Part shown: positions 23,247 to 32,530 of the stretch, piece after piece | Layout: each line of letters begins with the position of its first letter | How positions within the stretch are numbered: the first letter of the stretch is position 1 | Assembly: GCA_050946115.1 (NCBI GenBank) | Contig: JBMNUF010000001.1 | Coordinates: 1 to 64,000, forward strand | Reading direction: 5' to 3' | DNA: 64,000 bases | From: CAYFRC01 sp050946115 | Lineage (GTDB): Bacteria; Bacillota; Clostridia; Christensenellales; Aristaeellaceae | The notes under the pieces: model-generated | Seen by the model: only the letters and a program-made list of their open reading frames with translations | The model's database searches: none | What the model was told of the DNA's origin: nothing | Position numbers and translations under genes: made by a program

Positions 23247-25226
23247 TTATATTTCCGGAATGCCTATGGAGCGCAGATACTCATACGTCTCGTCATAAAA
23301 CGCGCGCTTGCGGGAAACATCGGTATCGCTTCCGAGGGGAATAAAGATAGCCATACCCTGACGAGCTCGCGTCAGCAGCACTCGATACGTGTTTTTTAAG
23401 TACAATTTCTTCTCAGGCGATTGTACTTTCTTCCAGCGATTGCCAACGAAATTGTTATACGTCCATTCCCTGCCATCGAAGCGAAAATCTGCATCCCACG
23501 CTACAAGGGAATAATCGAGTTCCAACCCTTGAATGTCAAATTCCGTCACAACGTCTTCCAATGCATAGCTCGAGCGTACATCCTCCTTGCCGTTTAGAAA
23601 CCAGTTGGCTACAGAAACTTCGTTTTTCACGAAGATCCCTTCCGGTTTGAGCCGTAAAGCCCCGCTACTTGCCAAGAGACCGTAGCGGGTGCTACCTTGG
23701 CATTGATCCTTTATCCATGCTTTCGCCTTGTTCAAGCCTCGGGTTATTACAATGGGGTATTTGTCGCGGATAGTAAGCCATAGTGCCTTTGCCTGCTCTG
23801 TATCTACATCGATTATGGCCTTGACGAATGCCGCCAGGGCAGGCGTTCGAAAGGAGCGAATCGATGTTGACAAGTGGAGTTTTTCACGTTTATAGATTCG
23901 CAAGCCGGATACCATTGCATCCCAGCTTTGGTCTCTTATATATTCCTCGTCGGCAATCTGTGGAGTGATACATACATCCCAATGCGGGAATGCGCGTTTC
24001 AACGAATCAAACCACTCGGGCAGCCCCGCTTCTCCGGTATTGATCTCCTGCCCACCGCCTACCAGGCAAATGATTACCGCCCAATCCCGATGCCTATCCA
24101 TTGTGCTTATAAGGAACTCTGGCTCGCTGTATTGAAAAGCTTGCACTCTCTTTTTGTCCTTCATAAACTTCGCGAGCATGTCTTTGGTCCAGGACCTCTG
24201 CGCTTCGTCAAAAATCGCAATTCGCTCCGGAGGAACATCGTTATTGCCGACAAAAGAATCACGGTACTTGTGAATTATTTGAATAAACGATTTGGTGCTA
24301 CGCAATGCTTCGGATTTTGATATGCGGCGCCCATGTTGTCGTTCTTGCTCTACTTTGTCGCGCGCCAATGCCTCTTGAAGCACCTGAACCAGCGGGAAAT
24401 TGCCGGACAGAAACACCGCATGTTCGCCTTTCTGCGCATTGGAACGTTCGATGGCAAGATTCAGGCCTACCAAGGTCTTCCCGGCGCCTGGAACACCGGT
24501 GACGAAGCAGATGGATTTGCGTTGGGCAGCCTTGCTGTGTTCGATGATTCTATTGATTTCGTCTGTGGTGGCAGATAAATTCTCTGCTCCCGCGTCGCTG
24601 CGGGTAATGTCATGCACGTTATGCCCACGGTACAGCGCCTGCGCCGCCTCGATAATCGTCGGCGTTGGAAGGTATTCCGAGTTTTCCCAAGCGACATAAT
24701 CAAATGCGGGTTCATTGTCGTACTTTTTTGCAACTGCATCGATTGCGCCTGCGATATTCTTCGCATTACAGCGGATGGGCTCGATAATGCGTTTTTTGTT
24801 ATGGATCACAAAGGGCACAGCGTCAGCCCGCGTTGAAACCATAATGGCAGTCAACAGCTTATCATGGCTTTCCCTATGAAAATTCCGCAGATCCAAGGCA
24901 TAGTCGTACACCTGATCGTAGGTCGATGCGCGATATTCATCGTCTCCACATTTGAATTCCAGTAAAAAGACAATGTTTCTATATAACACAACGACATCCA
25001 CGCGCTTTCCCATGCGCGGAATCGTGTATTCAAAGAGCAGACGGCCATCGGCGAGATATTGAAGCTGGTCTTTTAGTATGTCTATTTCCTGCTCCCACGT
25101 GTTGCTCTGCTGTATGACCGTTTCCGCAGAAACATTGTTTGCGTGAATGATACCGAGAATCTCGTTTTTTGTCTGCCTTAAAAACCGGCTTATTGGCGCC
25201 GCGTAGTAGGCTTTCAAATTTCGCAT
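23247..25226 (-). CDS. nuclease-helicase fusion, DUF2075 family
   Basis: The product is 659 residues from ATG 25226; a TTG 24 bases upstream is also possible because neither has a strong ribosome-binding site. An N-terminal PD-(D/E)XK-like domain shows D77 and E90-F-K92. Then comes a DUF2075 superfamily 1-like ATPase with Walker A G-V-P-G-A-G-K-T (244-251), Walker B D-E-A-Q (340-343) and a late motif N-T-Y-R-V-L-L-T-R-A-R. Such proteins are seen in defence islands and may act on invading nucleic acid; that role is inferred. It follows rho by about 70 bases on the same strand and begins the accessory region. Confidence 0.75.
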   Translation of the reverse strand: MRNLKAYYAAPISRFLRQTKNEILGIIHANNVSAETVIQQSNTWEQEIDILKDQLQYLADGRLLFEYTIPRMGKRVDVVVLYRNIVFLLEFKCGDDEYRASTYDQVYDYALDLRNFHRESHDKLLTAIMVSTRADAVPFVIHNKKRIIEPIRCNAKNIAGAIDAVAKKYDNEPAFDYVAWENSEYLPTPTIIEAAQALYRGHNVHDITRSDAGAENLSATTDEINRIIEHSKAAQRKSICFVTGVPGAGKTLVGLNLAIERSNAQKGEHAVFLSGNFPLVQVLQEALARDKVEQERQHGRRISKSEALRSTKSFIQIIHKYRDSFVGNNDVPPERIAIFDEAQRSWTKDMLAKFMKDKKRVQAFQYSEPEFLISTMDRHRDWAVIICLVGGGQEINTGEAGLPEWFDSLKRAFPHWDVCITPQIADEEYIRDQSWDAMVSGLRIYKREKLHLSTSIRSFRTPALAAFVKAIIDVDTEQAKALWLTIRDKYPIVITRGLNKAKAWIKDQCQGSTRYGLLASSGALRLKPEGIFVKNEVSVANWFLNGKEDVRSSYALEDVVTEFDIQGLELDYSLVAWDADFRFDGREWTYNNFVGNRWKKVQSPEKKLYLKNTYRVLLTRARQGMAIFIPLGSDTDVSRKRAFYDETYEYLRSIGIPEI

Positions 25227-25297
25227 GCTATGCCCATCACTTTTCTGCAAGATCTTCTTTCGCTTCCCTTCCGTGCGAAGGAATCCACAGCATATCC

Positions 25298-27073
25298 TCA
25301 GTATCTGCCGTTCGAGTATCCTTTTCTTTGAAATGCCGCAATCCAGTCCCTGATCTTTTTGAAGAACTCCGCGTTGTTTTGGGTCTTTTGCAGGAGGGAC
25401 AGGATCTGCTCCGTCGCTTCCTGGTTGCCGATATCGGCAAGCAGTCTTCTCAGCGCGTTGACACTTTCCAATTCGTCCTCCCGCATAAGGAGCTCTTCCT
25501 TCCTCGTGCCGGATTTGTTGAGGTCGATCGCGGGGAAAATGCGCCTTTCGCTCAAAGAACGGTCGAGATGGATTTCCATATTGCCCGTGCCCTTGAATTC
25601 CTCGTAGATGATCTCGTCCATGCGGCTTCCCGTTTCCACCAACGCGGTCGCGATGATGGTGAGGCTCCCGCCGTTTTCGGTGTTTCGGGCGGCGCCCAGG
25701 AAATACTTCGGCTTGTGCAGGCTCCCCACGTCCAGGCCGCCCGAAAGCGTCCTGCCGGTCGGCGGCACGGTGAGGTTGTACGCCCGCGCGAGCCGCGTGA
25801 TGGAGTCGAGCAGGATCACCACGTCCTTCCCCGCCTCGACGAGCCGCTTTGCCTTATCGAGCGTCGTCTCGGCGACGCGAACGTGGTTTTCCGGCACCTC
25901 GTCGAACGTCGAGTGGAACACCTGCGCCTTGGTCGTGCGCACGATGTCGGTCACTTCCTCGGGCCGCTCGTCGATGAGCAGGATATAGACCGTCACCTCG
26001 GGATAATTCCTCGAAATGGCGTTTGCGATCTTCTTGAGCAGCACCGTCTTTCCCGCCTTGGGCTGCGCGACGATGAGCCCGCGCTGCCCCTTGCCGATGG
26101 GCGCGACGATGTCGATCACGCGCAGCGCGAGGTCGGCGTTGTCGCCCGCGCCTTCGAGGCGCAGTCTCTCCATGGGATAGAGCGGCTTGAGCTCATCAAA
26201 CGGCACGCGGCGGCGGTTTTCCTCCAGCGTCAGGTCGTTGATCGTCGCGATGCGCACCAGCGCGGAGCCCCTGTCGCCCTCCCGCCCCGGGCGCGTCTTG
26301 CCGTATATGACATCGCCGTTGCGCAGGTTGAAGCGGCGAATCTGCACGGCGGATACGTAGATGTCGTGTCCGTCGGAGCGCAAAAAGCCGTATCCCTCGG
26401 GGTGGATGTCGAGCACGCCCCCGTCGTCATCGTAGTCCTTCCACGGCGAATTGTCCTGCTGCGCTTCGTCCGCATCCTCATTCTCCGCCCTGCGCGGCGC
26501 GGACGATTTGAACGGGTATTGCGGCGCGGTTTCTTCCGTATCGGGCTGCGCTTCTCTCGGCGTTTCCTCCAATCGGGGAACGCTCGCCGCCTTCGGCTTT
26601 TCCGCTTCGCTTTTTACCATATCCATGGATAGCTGTGTCACTTCCGCTTCTTCGGGCGGCGGAGCGTCCTTCTTTTTGGGCCTTCCGACGCGCCGCGGCT
26701 TGGGTTCTTGCGGCGCCTGTTCCGATTTCGCCATTTCGGACCGTAGGGCGTCCAACAGGCGTACAATCCGCTCGTCCTCGATGGGCTTTGGCGCGTCTTC
26801 CCCGTCCACCTCAAACGCCGCGGGGCGCAGCGCCGCATCTTCCTGCTCCGCCGCCTTCGGCTTCCTCCCGCGTCTTTTGGGGGCGGCTTTTTCCTCCGCC
26901 AAATCGACCGCGGCATCTTCCGCGACCACGTCCGCATTTTCGGACGGTTCGGCGCGCAGGATCTCCTCGATCATGCGCATCTTGGTGATGCCGAGGGGGA
27001 TGGCAATGCCCTGCCTGTCCGCATATTTTCGTAATTGCACCACGTTCCATTTCATCAGCGTCTGATAATCCAT
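25298..27073 (-). CDS. rho: transcription termination factor Rho
   Basis: The product is 591 residues, longer than the roughly 420 of E. coli Rho. ATG 27073 has GGAGG upstream. The N-terminal Rho helical domain (1 to about 40) is followed by a 160-residue low-complexity linker rich in Ala, Pro, Lys and acidic residues, including R-R-G-R-K-P-K and V-G-R-P-K-K-K AT-hook-like patches. Then come the cold-shock RNA-binding domain (H-P-E-G-Y-G-F-L-R) and the RecA-like motor with P-K-A-G-K-T and D-S-I-T-R-L-A-R-A-Y-N. It forms a hexameric RNA translocase that ends untranslated transcripts. Long linker insertions are common in Rho from several phyla. Confidence 0.95.
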   Translation of the reverse strand: MDYQTLMKWNVVQLRKYADRQGIAIPLGITKMRMIEEILRAEPSENADVVAEDAAVDLAEEKAAPKRRGRKPKAAEQEDAALRPAAFEVDGEDAPKPIEDERIVRLLDALRSEMAKSEQAPQEPKPRRVGRPKKKDAPPPEEAEVTQLSMDMVKSEAEKPKAASVPRLEETPREAQPDTEETAPQYPFKSSAPRRAENEDADEAQQDNSPWKDYDDDGGVLDIHPEGYGFLRSDGHDIYVSAVQIRRFNLRNGDVIYGKTRPGREGDRGSALVRIATINDLTLEENRRRVPFDELKPLYPMERLRLEGAGDNADLALRVIDIVAPIGKGQRGLIVAQPKAGKTVLLKKIANAISRNYPEVTVYILLIDERPEEVTDIVRTTKAQVFHSTFDEVPENHVRVAETTLDKAKRLVEAGKDVVILLDSITRLARAYNLTVPPTGRTLSGGLDVGSLHKPKYFLGAARNTENGGSLTIIATALVETGSRMDEIIYEEFKGTGNMEIHLDRSLSERRIFPAIDLNKSGTRKEELLMREDELESVNALRRLLADIGNQEATEQILSLLQKTQNNAEFFKKIRDWIAAFQRKGYSNGRY

Positions 27074-27570
27074 GGTAATCCTCCGTCCGATTTTGCCCGC
27101 CGAGTATGCTATCCCATGCGGCAACACAAATGTATATAAAAGTCCCTCGGGCATACGCCTTCCCCGCCTGCGGTGCGCGCAGGCGGATTGACGCATAGAA
27201 TGCAAAGCGATTTTTCCGCATTGCAGAAATCGCCCTGCCCGCGTACTTTTTTCATGCTAATTGCGATATTTTCAGAAAATTCAATGCGATGCGCTCTCGA
27301 AACGTCGCCCTTTTCACGGCTTCAAAGGGAATCATAGCCCCTTTGTGTTGCGGAAGCAGGGCAAAGCGAGCGCGGCATTCCGCAAAATCCCAATAAAACC
27401 TCGTCTGTATTTCCCCTTGGTATGCAAGCCTCTTTCAAAAACGAAAACGCGAAGCGGCTATCCATTTTTCCGATAACGGCTGTTTGCATGCAGCAAACGA
27501 ACATACCGCATCGCATACCGCACATTCCCCCGACGATGAAAAAAGAAGAAATGCATTTATAAAAGAAGCA
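27074..27570. other. non-coding stretch upstream of rho
   Basis: About 500 bases separate the rho start from the rpsU terminator. I see no convincing gene, tRNA or promoter with two good boxes. The length would allow a long rho leader, which in other bacteria is used for autoregulation; nothing in the sequence proves it here. Confidence 0.4.
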
Positions 27571-27604
27571 CAGACTCCTCCCCGCCCCATGGGGAAGGAG
27601 TCTG
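27560..27604 (-). terminator. intrinsic terminator after rpsU
   Basis: Reading left, CAGACTCCTTCCCC pairs with a nearly perfect complement (27604-27571) and is followed by TGCTTCTTTTAT. It lies 13 bases beyond the rpsU stop. Confidence 0.8.
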
Positions 27605-27617
27605 CAATAGGGCAAAT

Positions 27618-27791
27618 TTAGTACCTGCGCTTGCGCGCGGCTTCCGCCTTCTTCTTGCGCTTTACGCTGGGCTTCTCATAGTGTTCCCTTTTCCTCGCTT
27701 CGGCAAGAATGCCCGCGCGAGCCGTGGCGCGCTTAAACCTGCGCAGCGCGCTCTCCAAAGATTCGTTTTCCTTAACGCGGATTTCAGACAT
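27618..27791 (-). CDS. rpsU: 30S ribosomal protein S21
   Basis: The product is 57 residues, the normal S21 length. ATG 27791 opens M-S-E-I-R-V-K-E-N-E-S-L-E-S-A-L-R-R-F-K, the standard S21 start, and the tail is Lys/Arg-rich (R-K-K-K-A-E-A-A-R-K-R-R-Y). S21 binds near the anti-Shine-Dalgarno region of 16S rRNA and aids initiation. It has its own promoter and terminator, so it can be expressed apart from the HIT gene upstream. Confidence 0.95.
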   Translation of the reverse strand: MSEIRVKENESLESALRRFKRATARAGILAEARKREHYEKPSVKRKKKAEAARKRRY

Positions 27792-27857
27792 CGTGTTTCC
27801 CTCCCCTCGCAAATGCTGGCATACGCCATGTAGCATGGGGTTCGCTACTTCATCTAT

Positions 27858-27887
27858 ATTATACAGCATATGGTGCGGTGCCGTCAA
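27858..27887 (-). promoter_or_regulatory. rpsU promoter
   Basis: Reading left, TTGACG (27887-27882) and TATAAT (27863-27858) are 18 bases apart, 67 bases before the rpsU start. Confidence 0.75.
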
Positions 27888-27932
27888 GGTATAAACGGAA
27901 TTTTCACATTTACACATTCCCGCCGCGGAAAA

Positions 27933-28268
27933 TCAAGCCATGTGGTCCGAAAGCTGTTCCCCGCCCAGAATGTGCATGTGGAAATGGAATACCGTCTGCC
28001 CCGCTACCTTGCCCGTGTTCATGACGATGCGGTAGCCGTCCATGCCGAGATCCTGTGCGATCTTCTTCGCCGTTTTGATCATGTGTTCGAGCGTTCCCGG
28101 GTATTTCTCCGCGCAGTTCGCGGCGTTTTCCGCGTGCGATTTCGGCACGATCAGGATGTGCGTCTTCGCCTGCGGGTTCATGTCGTGAAACGCCGCGACG
28201 CGTTCATCCTGATATACCATATTCGTGGGGATCTCGCCGTTTGCGATCTTGCAGAAAATGCAGTCCAT
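27933..28268 (-). CDS. HIT family nucleotide hydrolase
   Basis: The product is 111 residues. The start M-D-C-I-F-C-K-I-A-N-G-E-I-P is the classic HIT/HINT opening with two Cys, and H-F-H-M-H near the C-terminus is the histidine triad, whose middle His attacks the nucleotide alpha-phosphate. This group (HinT/YcfF-like) cleaves nucleoside phosphoramidates and adenylates. ATG 28268 lies 4 bases after the mtaB stop, so the two genes are co-transcribed. Confidence 0.92.
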   Translation of the reverse strand: MDCIFCKIANGEIPTNMVYQDERVAAFHDMNPQAKTHILIVPKSHAENAANCAEKYPGTLEHMIKTAKKIAQDLGMDGYRIVMNTGKVAGQTVFHFHMHILGGEQLSDHMA

Positions 28269-28272
28269 GGTA

Positions 28273-29568
28273 TCAATCCTCCCTTTCGAGTATCGTTCCA
28301 AATGCGCACGTCCCCTCGCGCGAATCGAGGCGCACCCTGTAGATGCCGCCCTGCTCCGCGCCGACGACGCGCACCTTCACATACTGCCCGCTGTAGCCTT
28401 CCATGTAATCGCCTTCGGCGGACGTTTCGATCAGCACTTGTTGCTCCGTACCGATCAACCTTTGGACGAATCGTTCCTCAAGTCGGTTCCCGAGAGCGAT
28501 CAATTCCCGCGCACGCGCCTGCTTCACCGCCTCGGGCAGATGGTTTTGCATCCTGTCCGCCGCCGTGCCCGTGCGCCTCGAATACGGAAACACGTGGATG
28601 CGGGAGAAATTCGCCCTTTCGGCAAAGGCGTATGTCTCCGCCGCCTCTTCCTCCGTCTCTCCGGGAAAGCCCGTTAAAACGTCCGTAGTCGCGGCGCAGT
28701 CCGGAAACGCACCGCGCAGGATGTCCAGAGACGCCAAATACTCCTCGGGCGTATACCGCCTGAGCATGCGCTTTAGCACCGTTTTCGAACCGCTCTGCAG
28801 CGAAAGGTGAAACTGCGGCATGACCTTGCCCGTATCGCGAAGCGCCTTCGCAAATTCTTCCGTAACGACCACGGGTTCTAAGGAGCCAAGCCTGACGCGC
28901 TTTACGTCCTCCGGCTCGCAGATCGCGCGGATCGCGTCGATGAGTGTATGGCCCGCGCCCCTGCCGTAGGATGCCAAGTGGATGCCCGTTACGACGAGTT
29001 CCTTGTATCCCGCCTGCGCGAGGCGCGCCGCCTCTTGCCGCACATCCTCCAATGCCATGCTGCGCACGGGGCCGCGCACGTATGGAATTACGCAATAGGC
29101 GCAGTACCTGTCGCAGCCCTCCTGAATCTTCATGGCGGCGCGGGTCTTCCCCTCGTGCCGCGTGACGGTGAGCGCCTCAAATGTCCAAGGCGCACCGTCG
29201 TCCACGGCGTTTAAGCAGATATCCTCCCGTATCGCTTTTTCGTACAGCGAAACGACCTCCGCCCTGCGCTTTACGCCGATCACGAGCCGCACGCCGTCTA
29301 AGGAAACGCGCCGCGCGTCCCGCTGTGCGAGGCAACCGCAAACAATGATGTCGCTTGCGGGGTGCTCCCTGCGGATGCGGCGGATGAGCTTCATGCTCTT
29401 GTTGTCGCCCACGCCCGTTACGGTGCAGGTATTGATGAGGTAAATGTCGTTCTCCTGCGAAAAATCGCCCACGGTGTATCCCGCGCGCTCGAACGCTTCG
29501 AGCATCGCCTGCGTGTCGTACTGGTTCACCTTGCAGCCGAGGGTGTGAAATGCAATCGATTTTGCCAT
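28273..29568 (-). CDS. mtaB: tRNA (N6-threonylcarbamoyladenosine-37) methylthiotransferase
   Basis: The product is 431 residues from ATG 29568. The N-terminal UPF0004 domain carries Cys in T-L-G-C-K-V-N, N-T-C-T-V-T and C-G-C-L-A-Q for one Fe-S cluster. The radical SAM motif is C-D-R-Y-C-A-Y-C. A TRAM-like RNA-binding domain closes the protein. T-L-G-C-K-V-N-Q-Y is typical of the MtaB branch rather than MiaB or RimO. It converts t6A37 to ms2t6A37 in tRNAs reading ANN codons. It overlaps rsmE by one base and belongs to the prmA-rsmE-mtaB order common in Clostridia. Confidence 0.92.
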   Translation of the reverse strand: MAKSIAFHTLGCKVNQYDTQAMLEAFERAGYTVGDFSQENDIYLINTCTVTGVGDNKSMKLIRRIRREHPASDIIVCGCLAQRDARRVSLDGVRLVIGVKRRAEVVSLYEKAIREDICLNAVDDGAPWTFEALTVTRHEGKTRAAMKIQEGCDRYCAYCVIPYVRGPVRSMALEDVRQEAARLAQAGYKELVVTGIHLASYGRGAGHTLIDAIRAICEPEDVKRVRLGSLEPVVVTEEFAKALRDTGKVMPQFHLSLQSGSKTVLKRMLRRYTPEEYLASLDILRGAFPDCAATTDVLTGFPGETEEEAAETYAFAERANFSRIHVFPYSRRTGTAADRMQNHLPEAVKQARARELIALGNRLEERFVQRLIGTEQQVLIETSAEGDYMEGYSGQYVKVRVVGAEQGGIYRVRLDSREGTCAFGTILERED

Positions 29569-30293
29569 CACATATCCCCCCAAAGCTGCATGACCATCGA
29601 AATAGATGCAATCGCCGCCGTCTCCGCGCGCAAAATCCGCCTGCCGAGCGTCACCTGTACGGCCGGGCAGAGCGCTGCCTCCGAAGGATCGATGCCGCCC
29701 TCGGGGCCTATCAAAATGCCGATATCCGAAGCGTTCGGATGCGCTTTATATACATCTGAAAGCCTGTTGTCCTCGGCCTCTTCCCACGGCATCAAAAGCA
29801 GCTGCACCCCGCGCAGCAGGGGTAGCGCCTCCGCGAGCGGGAGCGCGGCAAAGACATCCGGAACGCGCGCCCTTCCGCACTGCTTCGCCGCCTCGCGGCA
29901 GATTTTCTCCATGCGCTCGCGCTTCTTCTCCGCGTCTTTTTTATCGTACCTTGCGACGCTTCGCCGCATGATGACCGGCACTATGCGCTCCGCACCCAGT
30001 TCCGTCGCCTTCTGCGCGACGAATTCCGTCTTGTCGAATTTGGATAGCCCTATGAAAAGCGTCACGCGCACGGGCGGCTCGCGGCTATCGAGCGCCGCTT
30101 CCGCCGTGCAAACGGCGATATCTCCTTCGATTTTAGAGATTCTGCCCGCAAAAAGCGCGCCGCGCCCGTCGGAAAGCTCTACCCTATCGCCCTCCCGCAG
30201 CCGCAGCACGCGAAGCGCGTGTTTCGATTCCTCCGCGCTCAAGGGGATATGCTTCCCCACAATCGGCGCTTTGTCCGTCAAAAAGCGATGCAT
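29568..30293 (-). CDS. rsmE: 16S rRNA (uracil-1498-N3)-methyltransferase
   Basis: The product is 241 residues with an N-terminal PUA-like domain (H-A-L-R-V-L-R-L-R-E-G-D) and a C-terminal SPOUT knot marked by I-G-P-E-G-G and L-G-x-R-I-L-R-A-E-T-A. It methylates U1498 of 16S rRNA using S-adenosylmethionine. The start ATG is 1 base beyond the prmA stop and its stop shares one base with the mtaB start, so the three are tightly coupled. Confidence 0.95.
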   Translation of the reverse strand: MHRFLTDKAPIVGKHIPLSAEESKHALRVLRLREGDRVELSDGRGALFAGRISKIEGDIAVCTAEAALDSREPPVRVTLFIGLSKFDKTEFVAQKATELGAERIVPVIMRRSVARYDKKDAEKKRERMEKICREAAKQCGRARVPDVFAALPLAEALPLLRGVQLLLMPWEEAEDNRLSDVYKAHPNASDIGILIGPEGGIDPSEAALCPAVQVTLGRRILRAETAAIASISMVMQLWGDM

Positions 30294-30294
30294 A

Positions 30295-31242
30295 TCACGC
30301 CTTCACGCGGCATTCGATCGCCGCCCATTCGCCGCGAATGTGTACATCTATGGAGGCGTAGTCCGCCTTTTCGAGCGCCTCGATCACCTCGTCCCGCCGT
30401 TCGCGCGAGATGCCGCTGCACAAAAACATGCCGCCGGGCTTGATGCGCGCCTTGACGGGCTCGGCGATCATGATGATGACATCGGAGATAATGTTCGCGA
30501 CGACGATGTCCGCGACTTCCTCCACGTCCTTCAGCAGATCGCCCTGCCTGCAGCGAACGACGTCCGAAAAGCCGTTCCGCTCGACGTTTTCCCCGCACAC
30601 GCGCACCGCCATCGGGTCGATATCGATCGCAAGCACGTCGCCGGCGCCGTTGAGCGCGGCGGCGATCGCCAGAATGCCGGAACCCGTGCCCACGTCGATC
30701 ACGCTGTCGCCCTTTTTCAGCACCTTTTCGAGGATTTCCACGCACATGCCCGTCGTCTCGTGCGTGCCGCTTCCGAACGCCATGCCCGGGTCGAGTTCGA
30801 TGATCTTGTCGCCCTCCTGCGCATCAAAGGGCGTCCACGTGGGCTTTACGACCATGTGCATGCCGAGCCGAAACGGCACGTAGTTCTTCTTCCAGAACTC
30901 CGCCCAGTCCTCGTCGTCCACGGTCGAAGTCTCGATCTCGAGCTTTCCCACGTCCATCAAAAGCTCCATCCGCTTTACTTCTTCCAACCGCGCGCGAATG
31001 CGGCTCAACAGGTCCTGCGTCTGCAATTCCTTGGGGAAATAGCCCGACACGCGGACGTCCTCCCCCATGCGCAGCGCGATGTCGGGATCGATGATGTCCC
31101 ACGCGCCCTCGGGGCGCTGGTTTGCGTCGATGTCGTTTCGGTCCTCGATCATGCTGCCGCTCGAGCCCTCCTGCGAAAGGATTTCGCTCACGAGCTCCGC
31201 GCCGGCGGTCGTCGTAAGTACGGTTACCTGCATCCAATCCAT
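30295..31242 (-). CDS. prmA: ribosomal protein L11 methyltransferase
   Basis: The product is 315 residues. ATG 31242 is chosen because AGGAG lies 11 bases upstream; a GTG 12 bases earlier overlaps that site and is unlikely. The N-terminal substrate domain is followed by P-G-M-A-F-G-S-G-T-H-E-T-T and the SAM-binding strand D-V-G-T-G-S-G-I-L-A-I, the two diagnostic PrmA motifs, plus V-A-N-I-I. It trimethylates ribosomal protein L11. It is the first clear gene of the prmA-rsmE-mtaB-HIT run. Confidence 0.95.
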   Translation of the reverse strand: MDWMQVTVLTTTAGAELVSEILSQEGSSGSMIEDRNDIDANQRPEGAWDIIDPDIALRMGEDVRVSGYFPKELQTQDLLSRIRARLEEVKRMELLMDVGKLEIETSTVDDEDWAEFWKKNYVPFRLGMHMVVKPTWTPFDAQEGDKIIELDPGMAFGSGTHETTGMCVEILEKVLKKGDSVIDVGTGSGILAIAAALNGAGDVLAIDIDPMAVRVCGENVERNGFSDVVRCRQGDLLKDVEEVADIVVANIISDVIIMIAEPVKARIKPGGMFLCSGISRERRDEVIEALEKADYASIDVHIRGEWAAIECRVKA

Positions 31243-31294
31243 TCTGTTCTTCACTCCTATATATGGAAGCGCCCTGCTCCTGCCCTAAGAATCG

Positions 31295-32281
31295 TTACAG
31301 GATCGCGGAGATCGCCCGTTCCTCGTCTTCGGTGAATTTCGTATTTTTCACCGCCTGCACGTTTTCCAAGATTTGCTCGGGGCGGCTCGCGCCGATGAGC
31401 GCGCTCGTGGTGGTCTCGTTGCGCAGCACCCACGAAAGCGCCATCTGCGCCATGCTCTGCCCGCGCGCGGCGGCGATCTCCGTGAGCCGTGCCACCTTGT
31501 CGATCTTCTCCTGCGTGATGGATTCCGGCCGCAGGTACCGCGGGTCCTTCACCGCGCGGGACTCTTCGGGGAGCCCGCGATTGTATTTCCCCGTGAGCAG
31601 CCCGCCCGCGAGCGGCGCGAAGGCAATCATCCCAACGCCCTTTTCGGCGAGTACGTCGGTGAGCCCGTCTTCCACCCAGCGGTTCATGAGGCTGTAGCTC
31701 GGCTGGTGGATCAGCATGTGCACGCCCATCTTTTCGAGCGTGTCGATGGCGAGCGCCGCCCTGTCCGCGGGATAGTTGGAAATGCCCACGTACAGTGCCT
31801 TTCCGCTTCGCACGATGTCGGCGAGCGTCTGCATCGTCTCCTCGATGGGCGTTTCAAAATCGGGGCGATGGTGGTAGAAGATGTCCACATAGTCCACCTT
31901 CATGCGCTTTAAGCTCTGGTCGAGCGATGCGATGAGGTATTTGCGGCTGCCGTGGTCGCCATAGGGGCCCTTCCACATATCGTAGCCCGCCTTGGTGGAG
32001 AGAATGAGTTCGTCCCTGTACGGGCGGAAGTCGCGCTCCATGTGCTGCCCGAAGTTGCGCTCCGCCTCGCCGTAGGGCGGGCCGTAGTTGTTCGCGAGGT
32101 CAAAATGGGTAATGCCGTTGTCAAATGCCGTGCAAAGCACCTGTTTTTGCGTTTCAAAGGGCGTAATCGCGCCGAAATTGTGCCACAGCCCGAGGGAGAT
32201 CATCGGGAGCATCAGCCCGCTCTTCCCCGTCCTGCGATATTCCATGGAGCCCTCGTATCGCTTTTCATTTGCCTGATACAT
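31295..32281 (-). CDS. aldo/keto reductase, YghZ/L-glyceraldehyde-3-phosphate reductase type
   Basis: The product is 328 residues from ATG 32281, which follows AAAGGAGGGG. The aldo/keto reductase tetrad is visible: Asp and Tyr in F-D-L-A-N-N-Y-G, Lys in S-T-K-A-G-Y and His in F-Y-H-H-R-P-D. N-Y-G-P-P-Y-G-E-A-E and the M-W-x-G-P-Y-G element are typical of the YghZ/KCNAB-related group that uses NADPH to reduce small aldehydes such as glyceraldehyde 3-phosphate. It has its own promoter and lies upstream of prmA. Confidence 0.88.
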   Translation of the reverse strand: MYQANEKRYEGSMEYRRTGKSGLMLPMISLGLWHNFGAITPFETQKQVLCTAFDNGITHFDLANNYGPPYGEAERNFGQHMERDFRPYRDELILSTKAGYDMWKGPYGDHGSRKYLIASLDQSLKRMKVDYVDIFYHHRPDFETPIEETMQTLADIVRSGKALYVGISNYPADRAALAIDTLEKMGVHMLIHQPSYSLMNRWVEDGLTDVLAEKGVGMIAFAPLAGGLLTGKYNRGLPEESRAVKDPRYLRPESITQEKIDKVARLTEIAAARGQSMAQMALSWVLRNETTTSALIGASRPEQILENVQAVKNTKFTEDEERAISAIL

Positions 32282-32304
32282 ATTCGTCCCCTCCTTTTGG
32301 GCAT

Positions 32305-32333
32305 AGTATAGCATTTTTCTTGACAGGCGGCAA
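32305..32333 (-). promoter_or_regulatory. promoter of the aldo/keto reductase gene
   Basis: Reading left, TTGCCG (32333-32328) and TATACT (32310-32305) are 17 bases apart, 24 bases before the start codon. Confidence 0.6.
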
Positions 32334-32372
32334 GTTTTGTTTTATGATTTTGGCAGAAACGGGTTCCTGCTC

Positions 32373-32414
32373 ACCCCTACGCCGAAGCGGGGAAGTATCC
32401 TCGGGCGTAGGGGT
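32373..32414. repeat. 11-bp inverted repeat, hairpin-forming
   Basis: ACCCCTACGCC (32373-32383) and its exact complement (32404-32414) flank a 20-base loop with no T-run. It lies between the reductase promoter and the decayed transposase and may be a leftover insertion-sequence end. Confidence 0.45.
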
Positions 32415-32530
32415 ACGATCAACACATGCGTAAAGATGAATCGAAGCGACGTCTAATCGTTAATTAAGGGAAATGTCACCGCAAGCGTCGAAATCGAAAC
32501 GGGAGTGAAAAGGAACGAAAGAGTACTTTC

